Origin: Alteromonas sp. LOR
GTDB taxonomy: Bacteria; Pseudomonadota; Gammaproteobacteria; Enterobacterales; Alteromonadaceae
Assembly: GCF_000753865.1 (NCBI RefSeq)
Contig: NZ_JQFW01000022.1
Location: 80,731 to 144,730, forward strand
Direction of reading: 5' to 3'
Length of the DNA stretch: 64,000 nt
The notes under the pieces were generated by a model that saw only the letters and a list, made by a program, of their open reading frames with translations, ran no database searches and was not told where the DNA came from. Shown here piece after piece: positions 19,372 through 27,224 of the stretch. How positions within the stretch are numbered: position 1 is the first letter of the stretch; every line of letters begins with the position of its first letter. Position numbers and translations under genes: made by a program.

Positions 19372-20127
19372 ATGCAACCTTTTGGCAGTATTAAGCAGTT
19401 TGTTCCCGTGGGAGCAGATGCCATTATGTTGTATTTTTCAGGTTCAAACCTAGAACAAGCAAATGCCGCCTGTCAGCAATGGTTGCGTGTACTCGATAGG
19501 GCTGCCAGTCATAGCGAACGACCTTGGCTTGTAGAATGTGTGCCATCCTACGATAGCTTATTAATAATATTCGATATTGAGCGAGTCGATAGCCACTTTG
19601 TATACAATACGCTTCGCAGCTGGCAAAACGGTGGAAACACCATGATTGGCCCTGAAGTTGGCAGCTCGGCAGTTGTTAGCTCGGCAGGTGGTGAAACTGA
19701 AGTAGCCCCAGGAAAATGCCATATATTGCCTGTGTGGTATGGTGCGCCAGACGCTAACGATCTTGTTGAAATTAGTCAAAAAACATCCCTGTCGATTGAA
19801 GAGGCAATTTCACTCCATACCAGCATTGAATATAAGGTTTACGCGGTGGGGTTTGCTCCTGGCTTTGGCTACATGGGAGATATTCCGATACAACTACAGT
19901 GCCCACGATTAGGCACGCCCAGAAAGAAAGTGCCGAAGGGAGCGGTTGCCATCGCAGATAGACAAACCGCCGTCTATCCTAGCGAATCTCCCGGCGGCTG
20001 GAATTTAATGGGCCTGTGCCCTGAAAACATGTTGGATAAAGACAATCAACCTTTGCTAAGTGCTGGCGATACCGTAAAATTTGTGTCGATAACAGAAAGT
20101 GAGTTTAACGCCTATCATGAAGGTTGA
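19372..20127 (+). CDS. pxpB: PxpB, 5-oxoprolinase subunit B (KipI-like)
   Basis: This carboxyltransferase-domain protein of about 251 residues carries KVYAVGFAPGFGYMGDIP, LGTPRKKVPKGAVAIADRQTAVYPSESPGGWNLMG and the GDTVKF end typical of KipI/PxpB. AGGAG ends six bases before ATG 19372, which I take as the start; an ATG at 19366 directly abuts that sequence. It is homologous to the B part of allophanate hydrolase-type proteins. Confidence 0.93.
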   Translation: MQPFGSIKQFVPVGADAIMLYFSGSNLEQANAACQQWLRVLDRAASHSERPWLVECVPSYDSLLIIFDIERVDSHFVYNTLRSWQNGGNTMIGPEVGSSAVVSSAGGETEVAPGKCHILPVWYGAPDANDLVEISQKTSLSIEEAISLHTSIEYKVYAVGFAPGFGYMGDIPIQLQCPRLGTPRKKVPKGAVAIADRQTAVYPSESPGGWNLMGLCPENMLDKDNQPLLSAGDTVKFVSITESEFNAYHEG

Positions 20128-21091
20128 AGTAATTTCGAAAGGCCTTTTCAGCCTCATTGTTGATGAAGGCAGAATAGGTAAGCAGCGCCAAGGGTTCTCC
20201 CAATCCGGCCCTATGGACGAAATGGCGTATCATTGGGCAAATTTTCTTGCTCACAACCCCGACAATACACCCTGTTTAGAAGTGATGGGAAAAATGACGG
20301 TCTGTTTTCATGAGCCTGCTATTGTTGCTGTTGCGGGGCGGCAGGTAACGGTGCAGGTAAATGGGCATGACCAACCGTCTTATTCCAGTATCAAGGTCAA
20401 TAAAAATGACCGCTTAAGCTTTCAAAGTGGATATGTTGGAAGTAAGGCGTATCTTGCTATTTATGGTGAATGGAAAATTCCCCATCAGGTTGGCAGTGCA
20501 TGTACTGTAGTTCGAGAGTCCCTTGGCGGCCTTCATGGTGACGGTCGAGGAATTAGCGACGGTGACTGTATCGATATAAGTCGTTGCGATGAGCAAACGT
20601 ATGAAGCGGTATCTGTTCGTCAGCTGCCAATCCAGAACAGTTTGTCAATAAAGTGCGGAGAGCATGTAGCCTATGACATAGAGGCGCCGTTACGTGTCAT
20701 TAAAGGTTATCAAGAAGCGCATTTTAGTCAGGTAGCGAAGCGCATGTTTGAAAGCTCAGAATATACGGTCAGTTCGTCAATCGACAGAATGGGCTATCGT
20801 TTGAACGGAGCAGATATTGCTTCATCTTTGTCGTCTATGCGCTCAGAGGCTATTCATATAGGCGCAATTCAAGTACCTCCAGATGGACAGCCTATTATCA
20901 TGATGCGCGATAGACAAACTCTGGGTGGCTATCCGAAGCTAGGATGTTTAAACCCACTCGATGTAAGTCGCTTGGCTCAGCGGGTTCCCGGTGAGACAGT
21001 TTCCTTTATTTTTCAAAATAGTGAAGAAGCCCGAGCCGACATTCTTTTGTCTCGGCAACACGTGCAGCGATTGAGAGGAGAAATTGCATGA
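20117..21091 (+). CDS. pxpC: PxpC, 5-oxoprolinase subunit C (KipA-like)
   Basis: This carboxyltransferase-domain protein of about 324 residues has the motifs GRIGKQRQGFSQSGPMDEMAYHWANFL, SMRSEAIHIGAIQVPPDGQPIIMMRDRQTLGGYPKLG. The ATG at 20117 (MKVEVISKG) lies inside the end of pxpB, an 11-base overlap that suggests translational coupling. A GTG 18 bases earlier is less likely. It overlaps the next gene by four bases. Confidence 0.93.
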   Translation: MKVEVISKGLFSLIVDEGRIGKQRQGFSQSGPMDEMAYHWANFLAHNPDNTPCLEVMGKMTVCFHEPAIVAVAGRQVTVQVNGHDQPSYSSIKVNKNDRLSFQSGYVGSKAYLAIYGEWKIPHQVGSACTVVRESLGGLHGDGRGISDGDCIDISRCDEQTYEAVSVRQLPIQNSLSIKCGEHVAYDIEAPLRVIKGYQEAHFSQVAKRMFESSEYTVSSSIDRMGYRLNGADIASSLSSMRSEAIHIGAIQVPPDGQPIIMMRDRQTLGGYPKLGCLNPLDVSRLAQRVPGETVSFIFQNSEEARADILLSRQHVQRLRGEIA

Positions 21092-21954
21092 CAGTCGCTT
21101 TTTTAAACGGTGAATACCTTCCCCTTAGTGAAGCAAAAATTTCACCGATGGATAGGGGCTTCCTATTTGGTGATGGTATTTATGAAGTGATACCGACCTA
21201 TGCGGGAAAACCGGTAGGGCTTAAGGGCCATTTGTCGCGGTTGGCCTCGGGGCTATCGGCCATTGAAATTGATAATCCTTATGACGATGCCATGTGGACA
21301 TCCATTGTGCTGCAGCTGGCAACAGAAAATGCTCAGCATATAGAAAGTGGTAACGTGGGAGTGTATTTCCATGTGAGTCGAGGTACTGACACTAAGCGTT
21401 ATCATGCATACCCAACTGGCGTTACACCAACGGTTTTTGCTTTCGCGTTTGAAATGGCAGCCCCCCAGTCAAATTCAAGAAGCAGTGCCAAGGTGTTTAA
21501 AGTGGCACTAGAAGAAGACAAGCGTTGGCAACGGTGCCATATAAAGTCCACATCGTTGCTTGGCAACGTCATGCACTTTCAAAGTGGCGTAAAAGCTGGT
21601 GTTAACGAAACAATTTTATATAACGAGAAAGGGCTGATAACTGAGGCAAGTTCGTGCAACGTATTTATGGTGAAAAACGGCATGATTAAAACGCCGCCCT
21701 TAAATAATGAATTGCTGCCAGGGATCACCCGCCACATTGCACTAGAATCGTTTAAGCGTGCAAACCTTAACGTTGTAGAGGAGTGGTTTTCTAAAGAGTC
21801 ACTTCTCGATGCAGATGAGGTGTGGCTTACGTCATCGAGTAAGGAAGTGTCTCCGGTTATTGAAATTGATGGGAATGTCATCGGTGAGGGCGAGGCAGGC
21901 GAAGTGTGGGAACGGGCAATAAGGGCGTATCACGCTTATAAATTTGACGCTTAA
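21088..21954 (+). CDS. D-amino-acid transaminase (class IV PLP enzyme)
   Basis: This 288-residue fold-type IV aminotransferase shows FLNGEYLPLSEAKISPMDRGFLFGDGIYEVIPTYAGKP, the PLP-lysine region CHIKSTSLLGNVM and TEASSCNVFMVKNG. D-alanine transaminases have this layout; branched-chain aminotransferases are the alternative. Its ATG overlaps the pxpC stop (ATGA), so it is certainly co-expressed with pxpABC. The coupling suggests a path joining D-amino acids and oxoproline or glutamate, for example handling D-glutamate formed by transamination. Confidence 0.85.
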   Translation: MTVAFLNGEYLPLSEAKISPMDRGFLFGDGIYEVIPTYAGKPVGLKGHLSRLASGLSAIEIDNPYDDAMWTSIVLQLATENAQHIESGNVGVYFHVSRGTDTKRYHAYPTGVTPTVFAFAFEMAAPQSNSRSSAKVFKVALEEDKRWQRCHIKSTSLLGNVMHFQSGVKAGVNETILYNEKGLITEASSCNVFMVKNGMIKTPPLNNELLPGITRHIALESFKRANLNVVEEWFSKESLLDADEVWLTSSSKEVSPVIEIDGNVIGEGEAGEVWERAIRAYHAYKFDA

Positions 21955-21986
21955 TGCGCATATAAGCCACGCTTGAAAAGCGAAAA

Positions 21987-22021
21987 AAAACCTGCCGATA
22001 CGTGAGTAAAGGCAGGTTTTT
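21987..22021 (+). terminator. Terminator of the pxpABC operon
   Basis: AAAACCTGCC pairs with GGCAGGTTTT around a 14-base loop. A-rich and T-rich flanks allow it to work for the convergent fur gene too. Confidence 0.88.
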
Positions 22022-22050
22022 CATTTGAACTTTAGGTCAACACGCCTAAA

Positions 22051-22476
22051 TTAGTCGAGTGTGTCGCAGTTCCCGTCGGTACATTCACCGTAAAGGTACA
22101 GGCTGTGGTGAGTAAGCTTAATATTGTGCTGCTTTGCCACCATTTCTTGTCGCTGCTCGATAATATCGTCTTCAAACTCAATCACTTTTCCACACTTAAG
22201 GCATACTAAATGATCGTGATGGTCTTTATGGCTTATTTCGAAAACAGATTTGCCGCCTTCAAAGTGATGACGATTTAAAATGCCGGCGTCGTCAAATTGG
22301 TTAAGAACACGATATACCGTAGCTAAACCAATTTCTTCATCTTGTTCGATAAGAATCTTGTACACATCTTCCGCACTTATGTGTTGATTATTTGGGTCTT
22401 GCAGAATTTGTAAAATTTTAAGGCGAGGCAGAGTGACTTTAAGCCCTGCTCTTTTCAATTCTTTATTTTGATCCAT
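22051..22476 (-). CDS. fur: Fur, ferric uptake regulator
   Basis: This 141-residue iron-responsive repressor has a winged-helix N-terminus (LKRAGLKVTLPRLKILQILQ...GLATVYRVLNQFDDAGIL). The metal-site histidines are in HHFEGGKSVFEISHKDHHDHLVCLKCGKVIEF, and the C-terminal CTDGNC pair is also present. Length and motifs are normal. It is separated from fldA here by a chemoreceptor gene on the other strand. Confidence 0.97.
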   Translation of the reverse strand: MDQNKELKRAGLKVTLPRLKILQILQDPNNQHISAEDVYKILIEQDEEIGLATVYRVLNQFDDAGILNRHHFEGGKSVFEISHKDHHDHLVCLKCGKVIEFEDDIIEQRQEMVAKQHNIKLTHHSLYLYGECTDGNCDTLD

Positions 22477-22790
22477 TACAACCTACTGAGAAAGTGTGAA
22501 AAACATTTGCAGGTATTATAGGTAACTTGTAGCGATTTTAAAGTAAAACTAAGGTTTCTTTAACCTTATGAACGAATTTTACTCATCGACTAAATAATGA
22601 GCAAAAAATAAGAGTTTGTTCAATTAAGCGTAAAACGGTAGCGATTGTTCATTAAGTGCAGGATAAGAAACATGAATATGTAAAATAGATATAAACTTTT
22701 GGTGCATTGAATTTACATATTGTTAAACTAGAATTGAAAGACTATTGTGACACTCCTTGCTTTTGTCGGGCGTACTTGTTGGATTCTATT
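22477..22790. promoter_or_regulatory. Divergent region between fur and the chemoreceptor gene
   Basis: About 310 AT-rich bases hold the outward promoters of both genes. I did not recognise a Fur box or a flagellar-type promoter with confidence, and no small gene is evident. Confidence 0.4.
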
Positions 22791-24788
22791 ATGCAGTTAA
22801 CAATAATAAATAAAATAACGTTAGGCTTTGGTCTGTTCGGATGCTTACTTTTATTTACCAGTGTTTTATCTTACTTCGGCCTTAACGATATCCGCAAATC
22901 TGCAGAAGATGTTGTTGAGCGAAAAATGCCTGAGCAAACCAGCATGGTAAGAGTGAAAACAGAAATTTTGTCATTATCTGTTATCACAGCAAACGGCTTC
23001 CATGTGGAAAACGCTGCTTCATTCGAAAAAAATAAAGCATTATTTGATTCTTTATCTTCTGAATTCACAAAAGATCTCGATAACCTCAAATCGTTAATGC
23101 CCTCAAATGACGACGCCCAAAAAGCAATTGCAGATAGTCTTCACTACGTCGATAGCAGTAATAAAATGTATGCGGCCATAAAATCGCGTATGGAAGTAGA
23201 GGCGCAGTTGCAAAGCCAACTTGAACAAGTGCTAATGGTGGCCGATGAGGCCAGTGCACTTATGCTTGACCTTTCTTACATCGACTCTAACGATCCAGTT
23301 ATAGAAACATTAATTGGCGCTGGCACTGCCATAGATAACAAGCTTCTCACAATCAATGACTCTTTTATCGAATTAGCAGAGTCTAATCGCTCAGAAGAAA
23401 GCCTAGGGATTATTGATGATTTAAGTTATCAACTCAGTAACCTTCAGGTAGATAGAGACTATATAAATAGGTTAGCAAGCGGCATAGACGACGGTGGCAC
23501 GGTGAGTGCGTTTAATGAGCAGTACGATGCCTTACTGGTCGCTGTTGATAAGCTAACAGCGCTGCAAACAGCAAAGCTAGAAATGATTGAAAACACGGTG
23601 AAAGAGAGAAGCAATGCGACCTCATCGCTCAATACGGCCTTAGACGATATCAACGCGTTATTTAAACGGGTTCAAGCTCAAGCGTTAAGTGGGCAAAACG
23701 CAATATTAGAATCGGTACAAGCTAACTTAGTTAAAAATACTATTGTTGCTATCTTTGGCCTTATTACCGCTATCGTGCTGGCCGTTGTGGTTACCCGCAG
23801 CATCTCAAAACCACTTAGTCGCATTAACCGCGGTTTGAGTTTATTGAGTAAGGGGGATTTAAGCCAGAAGCTACCAGAAGAAGGGAATGATGAGTTCTCA
23901 GCACTGTCTGCCAAAGTGAATAGCCTGACCGATAGCCTAAGAGAGCTGGTTGGGAATATTTTAGAGCAAGAAACGCGATTAATCGAAATAGCGAAAGAGA
24001 GCGTCGAATTGGGTGATAAGAGCCTCGTTGATGTGGATGACCAACGAGAGCAAGTTACGGTTACGTCCACCAATACGCAACATGTACAGGAAAAAAGCCG
24101 CAGTAACCTTAAACAAATTAATCAGGCTATGTCTGCGCTACGGGATATTACCAATCAGAGTCAAGACATTGGCCACCTCGTAGAGCGAAATAGACAGCAA
24201 GTAGATAGCCAAGCTAAACAGGCTGAAACATCTGCAGAGATTATCGCCCGGTTAGATGATAACTCTCGCAGCATTGGTAGCATACTTGACGTTATTAAAA
24301 CCATTGCAGAACAAACTAATCTATTGGCGCTTAACGCGGCCATAGAGGCTGCCAGAGCAGGGGAGCAAGGACGTGGGTTTGCCGTTGTTGCTGATGAAGT
24401 AAGAACCCTAGCAAATCGAACTCATGACTCAACCGAAGAAATTGAGCAGATGATTGGCAACTTACAAAAAGATGCTGCTGAAGCGGTTAAAGCCATTGAA
24501 TCTGGGAAAGAGCAGGCAAAGGGCAGCGTTGATATTACCCACCAGGTTGCAGAGCAGGTAAAAGGTATTCGGGAAATTATCGAGCAGCTAAGCAACATCA
24601 ACGAGCACATTGTCACCGATACCGAACAGCAGGACGTGTTGTTGGCCGACGTAGCGCAAAGCTTAAACACCATTGTTAGCTTGGCAGACTCCAGTGCTCA
24701 AAGCACAAGGCAGTCTAACGAATCGACCATGAAGTTAGATGCGCAAACTGAAAGCTTGCGAAAAGCGGTTGAGCGTTTTCAATTGTAA
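22791..24788 (+). CDS. Methyl-accepting chemotaxis protein
   Basis: This 665-residue chemoreceptor has TM1 at about residues 7-30, a long helical periplasmic sensor (about 31-315), TM2 near 318-342 (NTIVAIFGLITAIVLAVVV), and a HAMP domain. The signalling domain carries the conserved hairpin tip TIAEQTNLLALNAAIEAARAGEQGRGFAVVADEVRTLA. ATG 22791 (MQLTIINKITLGFG) is chosen as it begins just before TM1; the frame is open upstream but that part is not protein-like. The protein lacks an obvious CheR-binding pentapeptide and ends KAVERFQL. The ligand is unknown. Confidence 0.93.
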   Translation: MQLTIINKITLGFGLFGCLLLFTSVLSYFGLNDIRKSAEDVVERKMPEQTSMVRVKTEILSLSVITANGFHVENAASFEKNKALFDSLSSEFTKDLDNLKSLMPSNDDAQKAIADSLHYVDSSNKMYAAIKSRMEVEAQLQSQLEQVLMVADEASALMLDLSYIDSNDPVIETLIGAGTAIDNKLLTINDSFIELAESNRSEESLGIIDDLSYQLSNLQVDRDYINRLASGIDDGGTVSAFNEQYDALLVAVDKLTALQTAKLEMIENTVKERSNATSSLNTALDDINALFKRVQAQALSGQNAILESVQANLVKNTIVAIFGLITAIVLAVVVTRSISKPLSRINRGLSLLSKGDLSQKLPEEGNDEFSALSAKVNSLTDSLRELVGNILEQETRLIEIAKESVELGDKSLVDVDDQREQVTVTSTNTQHVQEKSRSNLKQINQAMSALRDITNQSQDIGHLVERNRQQVDSQAKQAETSAEIIARLDDNSRSIGSILDVIKTIAEQTNLLALNAAIEAARAGEQGRGFAVVADEVRTLANRTHDSTEEIEQMIGNLQKDAAEAVKAIESGKEQAKGSVDITHQVAEQVKGIREIIEQLSNINEHIVTDTEQQDVLLADVAQSLNTIVSLADSSAQSTRQSNESTMKLDAQTESLRKAVERFQL

Positions 24789-24825
24789 AAGAAAGCATAA
24801 TGTCAGAAATAAAATATCAGACACA

Positions 24826-24854
24826 AAAAAACCGCTCATCATGAGCGGTTTTTT
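24826..24854 (+). terminator. Terminator between the chemoreceptor and fldA
   Basis: A perfect stem AAAACCGCTCA/TGAGCGGTTTT around TCA, with T run, serves both converging genes. Confidence 0.92.
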
Positions 24855-24879
24855 ATTATCTTTAATAAACGGGCGCTGC

Positions 24880-25404
24880 TTATGCCAGTTCAGCGAGGCA
24901 TAGCTCGTCGTGAATCTGCTTACACCAAGCTTTTACTCTTGAGTCAGTAAGCTCTGGCTGTCTGTCTTCGTCAATACCAAGACCGACAAAGTGATTGTCA
25001 TCAGCCATGCCTTTAGACGCTTCAAAGTCGTAGCCATCGGTAGACCACTGACCAACAAGAATTGCGCCTTTCGCTTCAACGATATCGCGCACCATACCCA
25101 TGGCATCTAGGAAATACTCAGCGTAGTCTTCTTGATCGCCACAGCCGAAAATTGCCACTAGCTTATCGGTAAAGTCGATGCCCTCAAGCTCTGGGAAAAA
25201 ATCGTCCCAATCGCATTGTGCTTCTCCGTAATACCACGTAGGTATTCCAAAGATAAGAAGGTCAAACTCGGCAATATCTTCTTTGCTGCTCTTAGCAATG
25301 TCTTTTACGTCAATGAGTTGCTTACCTAATTCTTTTTGAATCATCTTCGCTACGTGTTCGGTATTACCCGTGTCACTGCCGAAAAATAGGCCAACGCTCG
25401 CCAT
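24880..25404 (-). CDS. fldA: Flavodoxin FldA
   Basis: This 174-residue long-chain flavodoxin is an FMN electron carrier. The phosphate-binding loop FFGSDTGNTEHVAK is at residues 7-20. The isoalloxazine-contacting PTWYYGEAQCDWDDF and FGCGDQEDYAEYF follow, and the long-chain insert is present. A DUF2788 gene lies upstream with 30 bases between, then ybfF, so this region keeps the ybfF-fldA-fur association known from enterobacteria. Confidence 0.96.
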   Translation of the reverse strand: MASVGLFFGSDTGNTEHVAKMIQKELGKQLIDVKDIAKSSKEDIAEFDLLIFGIPTWYYGEAQCDWDDFFPELEGIDFTDKLVAIFGCGDQEDYAEYFLDAMGMVRDIVEAKGAILVGQWSTDGYDFEASKGMADDNHFVGLGIDEDRQPELTDSRVKAWCKQIHDELCLAELA

Positions 25405-25434
25405 AACTAACCTCTATTAATCATTTCTGTCTGT

Positions 25435-25653
25435 TTAAACGCCTGAATTAAGCCAGAACCATTCGATGAGTCCCTTAGCTAGAAACCCCACCGCACCTAA
25501 GCCAAGCACGCCGTAGGTCACTACTTTACCAATGAGAGGAACATCGTTCTTACGCAATACATCGTGCACAGCAAAGCCCATCAATGCAAAAAGTATTGCA
25601 AGGCCGCCATATAGCATAATGGACTCTATTAGTTCATAGTTTTCTGCAAGCAT
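25435..25653 (-). CDS. DUF2788 small membrane protein
   Basis: This 72-residue protein has two transmembrane segments (about 10-30 and 43-68) and the sequence GFAVHDVLRKNDVPLIGKVVTYGVLGLGAVGFLAKG that typifies DUF2788. The function is unknown. It lies between ybfF and fldA on the same strand, as it does in related bacteria. Confidence 0.85.
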   Translation of the reverse strand: MLAENYELIESIMLYGGLAILFALMGFAVHDVLRKNDVPLIGKVVTYGVLGLGAVGFLAKGLIEWFWLNSGV

Positions 25654-25805
25654 GGTTTCGTTAATTCAATATCAGTAATCTACAAAATCTGCGCGAATGA
25701 TATCACAATATGCGAATGTGTAAGAGACCAAAACATTCAAAAATATGTAATAGTATTCGCTGTCATCGCAAATTTAATAAGAGATTGTTTTATCAATACA
25801 AAAAA

Positions 25806-26582
25806 TCAATTTTTTTGTAACATTCTCTCTACAATTGCATTAAAAACCGCAGGCTTTTCCGCGTGCAGCCAGTGCCCGACACCTTCAATAATATGCGCCT
25901 TCGCATTCGGGAAATAGGTACCGATAGCGGCTTTATGCTCCGCGGTTATATAATCGGAATTGCCCCCTTTTATAAATAGGGTAGGCCCGTTAAATTGTTT
26001 AGACGTTTGTTGCCAATCTACTATGTGAGGGTAGCTCTCTATCAGTCCTGCTAAATTAAATCGCCAAGACCATTTACCTTCGTCCGTTTTGTACAAGCTT
26101 TTAAGTAAGAACTGTCGTACACCAGGTTCCTCAATAAACTCAGACATTGCCGATTCAGCGTCTTTTCTGCCCTGTATGTCATCTAGTGGAACCGCATTTA
26201 AACCATTAAATATGCTGTAATGCCTGTGATTGTATGCAACTGGCGCAATATCAGCCACAACAAGATGACTCACTTTCTCTGGGTAGTTAAGTGCAAACTG
26301 CATTGCGACTTTGCCACCTAAGGAATGACCTAGTAGCGCTACACTCGAAAGGGAAAGTGCTTCGACAATATCGTTAATGGCGCTGGCTGCGTTAGTGACG
26401 TCAAATCCATTTGTCCATTTCGACTCACCGTGGTCGGGAAGGTCGATGCTTACAATATTGTATTGTTTTTCAAAATGCCGTTTAATTATTGCTAAATTAT
26501 CAGCGCTTCCAAATAATCCATGAATTAAAAAAAGCCATGACGATGAATTATCGCATTGAGATATTTTGTAATTTATATCCAC
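25806..26582 (-). CDS. ybfF: YbfF-type alpha/beta-hydrolase esterase
   Basis: This 258-residue alpha/beta-hydrolase has the oxyanion HGLFGSADN, the nucleophile elbow LLGHSLGGKVAM (Ser), the acid in the KGGNSDYI loop, and the catalytic His in GVGHWLHAEKPAVF. YbfF hydrolyses acyl-CoA and short esters in vitro; its natural substrate is unsettled. The start has no strong ribosome-binding site in view. Confidence 0.88.
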   Translation of the reverse strand: MDINYKISQCDNSSSWLFLIHGLFGSADNLAIIKRHFEKQYNIVSIDLPDHGESKWTNGFDVTNAASAINDIVEALSLSSVALLGHSLGGKVAMQFALNYPEKVSHLVVADIAPVAYNHRHYSIFNGLNAVPLDDIQGRKDAESAMSEFIEEPGVRQFLLKSLYKTDEGKWSWRFNLAGLIESYPHIVDWQQTSKQFNGPTLFIKGGNSDYITAEHKAAIGTYFPNAKAHIIEGVGHWLHAEKPAVFNAIVERMLQKN

Positions 26583-26602
26583 GTAGTCGCCAAATAAATT
26601 GA

Positions 26603-26632
26603 TGAAAAAAAGAGGCCTGCAATGCAGACCTA
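26603..26632 (-). terminator. Terminator of the H-NS-like gene
   Basis: On the minus strand AGG-CTGCA...TGCAG-CCT forms an interrupted hairpin followed by TCTTTTTTT. It lies about 40 bases after the stop codon. Confidence 0.7.
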
Positions 26633-26671
26633 TATAAATGTAATTAATAACAGTATGTATTAAGGCGTGCC

Positions 26672-27070
26672 TTAATTAGTTGAAAAGCTATCCAACGATT
26701 TACCACTATCAAGGGCGTCTTTATAAACCCGTGGCATTCTGCCAATACCGGTCCAAGGATGCTCAACGCCTTTTTCGTCTACAAGCTTATATTTAACAGG
26801 GCGTTTTTTACCTGTTTTCTTGCTTGTTTCGCTACTTAAAGCCTGTAGGTCTTCAAAATTTAAACCTGCTTCTTCCATTTGTTGTTTAATGGCGGCCAGT
26901 TTTTCCCGTTTTTCCTGTATTTCTTTTTCTTGCTCTAGCGCTTTTTCTTTTCGCTTATCAACAATATTTGCTAATTTCTCTTGAACATCTTCCAGTTCTT
27001 CAATGCTTAATTCCTTTACTGCACCTTGTAAACGTCTTCCATGGGTTAAAATATCTAAAAAATCACTCAT
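26672..27070 (-). CDS. H-NS-family nucleoid protein
   Basis: This 132-residue protein has an N-terminal oligomerisation helix and coiled coil rich in Glu/Lys (residues about 20-70), a linker, and the C-terminal DNA-binding domain KYKLVDEKGVEHPWTGIGRMPRVYKDAL. The TGIGRMP loop corresponds to the AT-hook-like QGR motif of H-NS. H-NS proteins silence AT-rich foreign DNA, which is relevant to the AT-rich cassette region at the right end. A Fur-box-like sequence lies 31 bases upstream. Confidence 0.93.
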   Translation of the reverse strand: MSDFLDILTHGRRLQGAVKELSIEELEDVQEKLANIVDKRKEKALEQEKEIQEKREKLAAIKQQMEEAGLNFEDLQALSSETSKKTGKKRPVKYKLVDEKGVEHPWTGIGRMPRVYKDALDSGKSLDSFSTN

Positions 27071-27100
27071 TAATTAACCTTAGTACGTTGGGTGTAAATT

Positions 27101-27119
27101 CATAATGATAATAATTAAT
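27101..27119 (-). promoter_or_regulatory. Candidate Fur box before the H-NS-like gene
   Basis: The 19 bases CATAATGATAATAATTAAT match 15 of 19 positions of the classical Fur consensus, with the central ATAATGATAAT intact. In an AT-rich leader such matches arise by chance, so this is only a candidate. Confidence 0.3.
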
Positions 27120-27127
27120 AAACGGGC

Positions 27128-27157
27128 AAAAAAAAAGCGGGCAGAGCCCACTTTTTA
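27128..27157 (-). terminator. Terminator of the ETF dehydrogenase gene
   Basis: The short GGGC-AGA-GCCC stem lies between A and T runs, about 70-95 bases past the stop codon of the gene at 27225. Confidence 0.75.
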
Positions 27158-27224
27158 ATTTAATACGATATATAGCGTAATTCAGTCGCTAAAAAGCAAA
27201 CCTTTACACAAATCGACTCAACAT

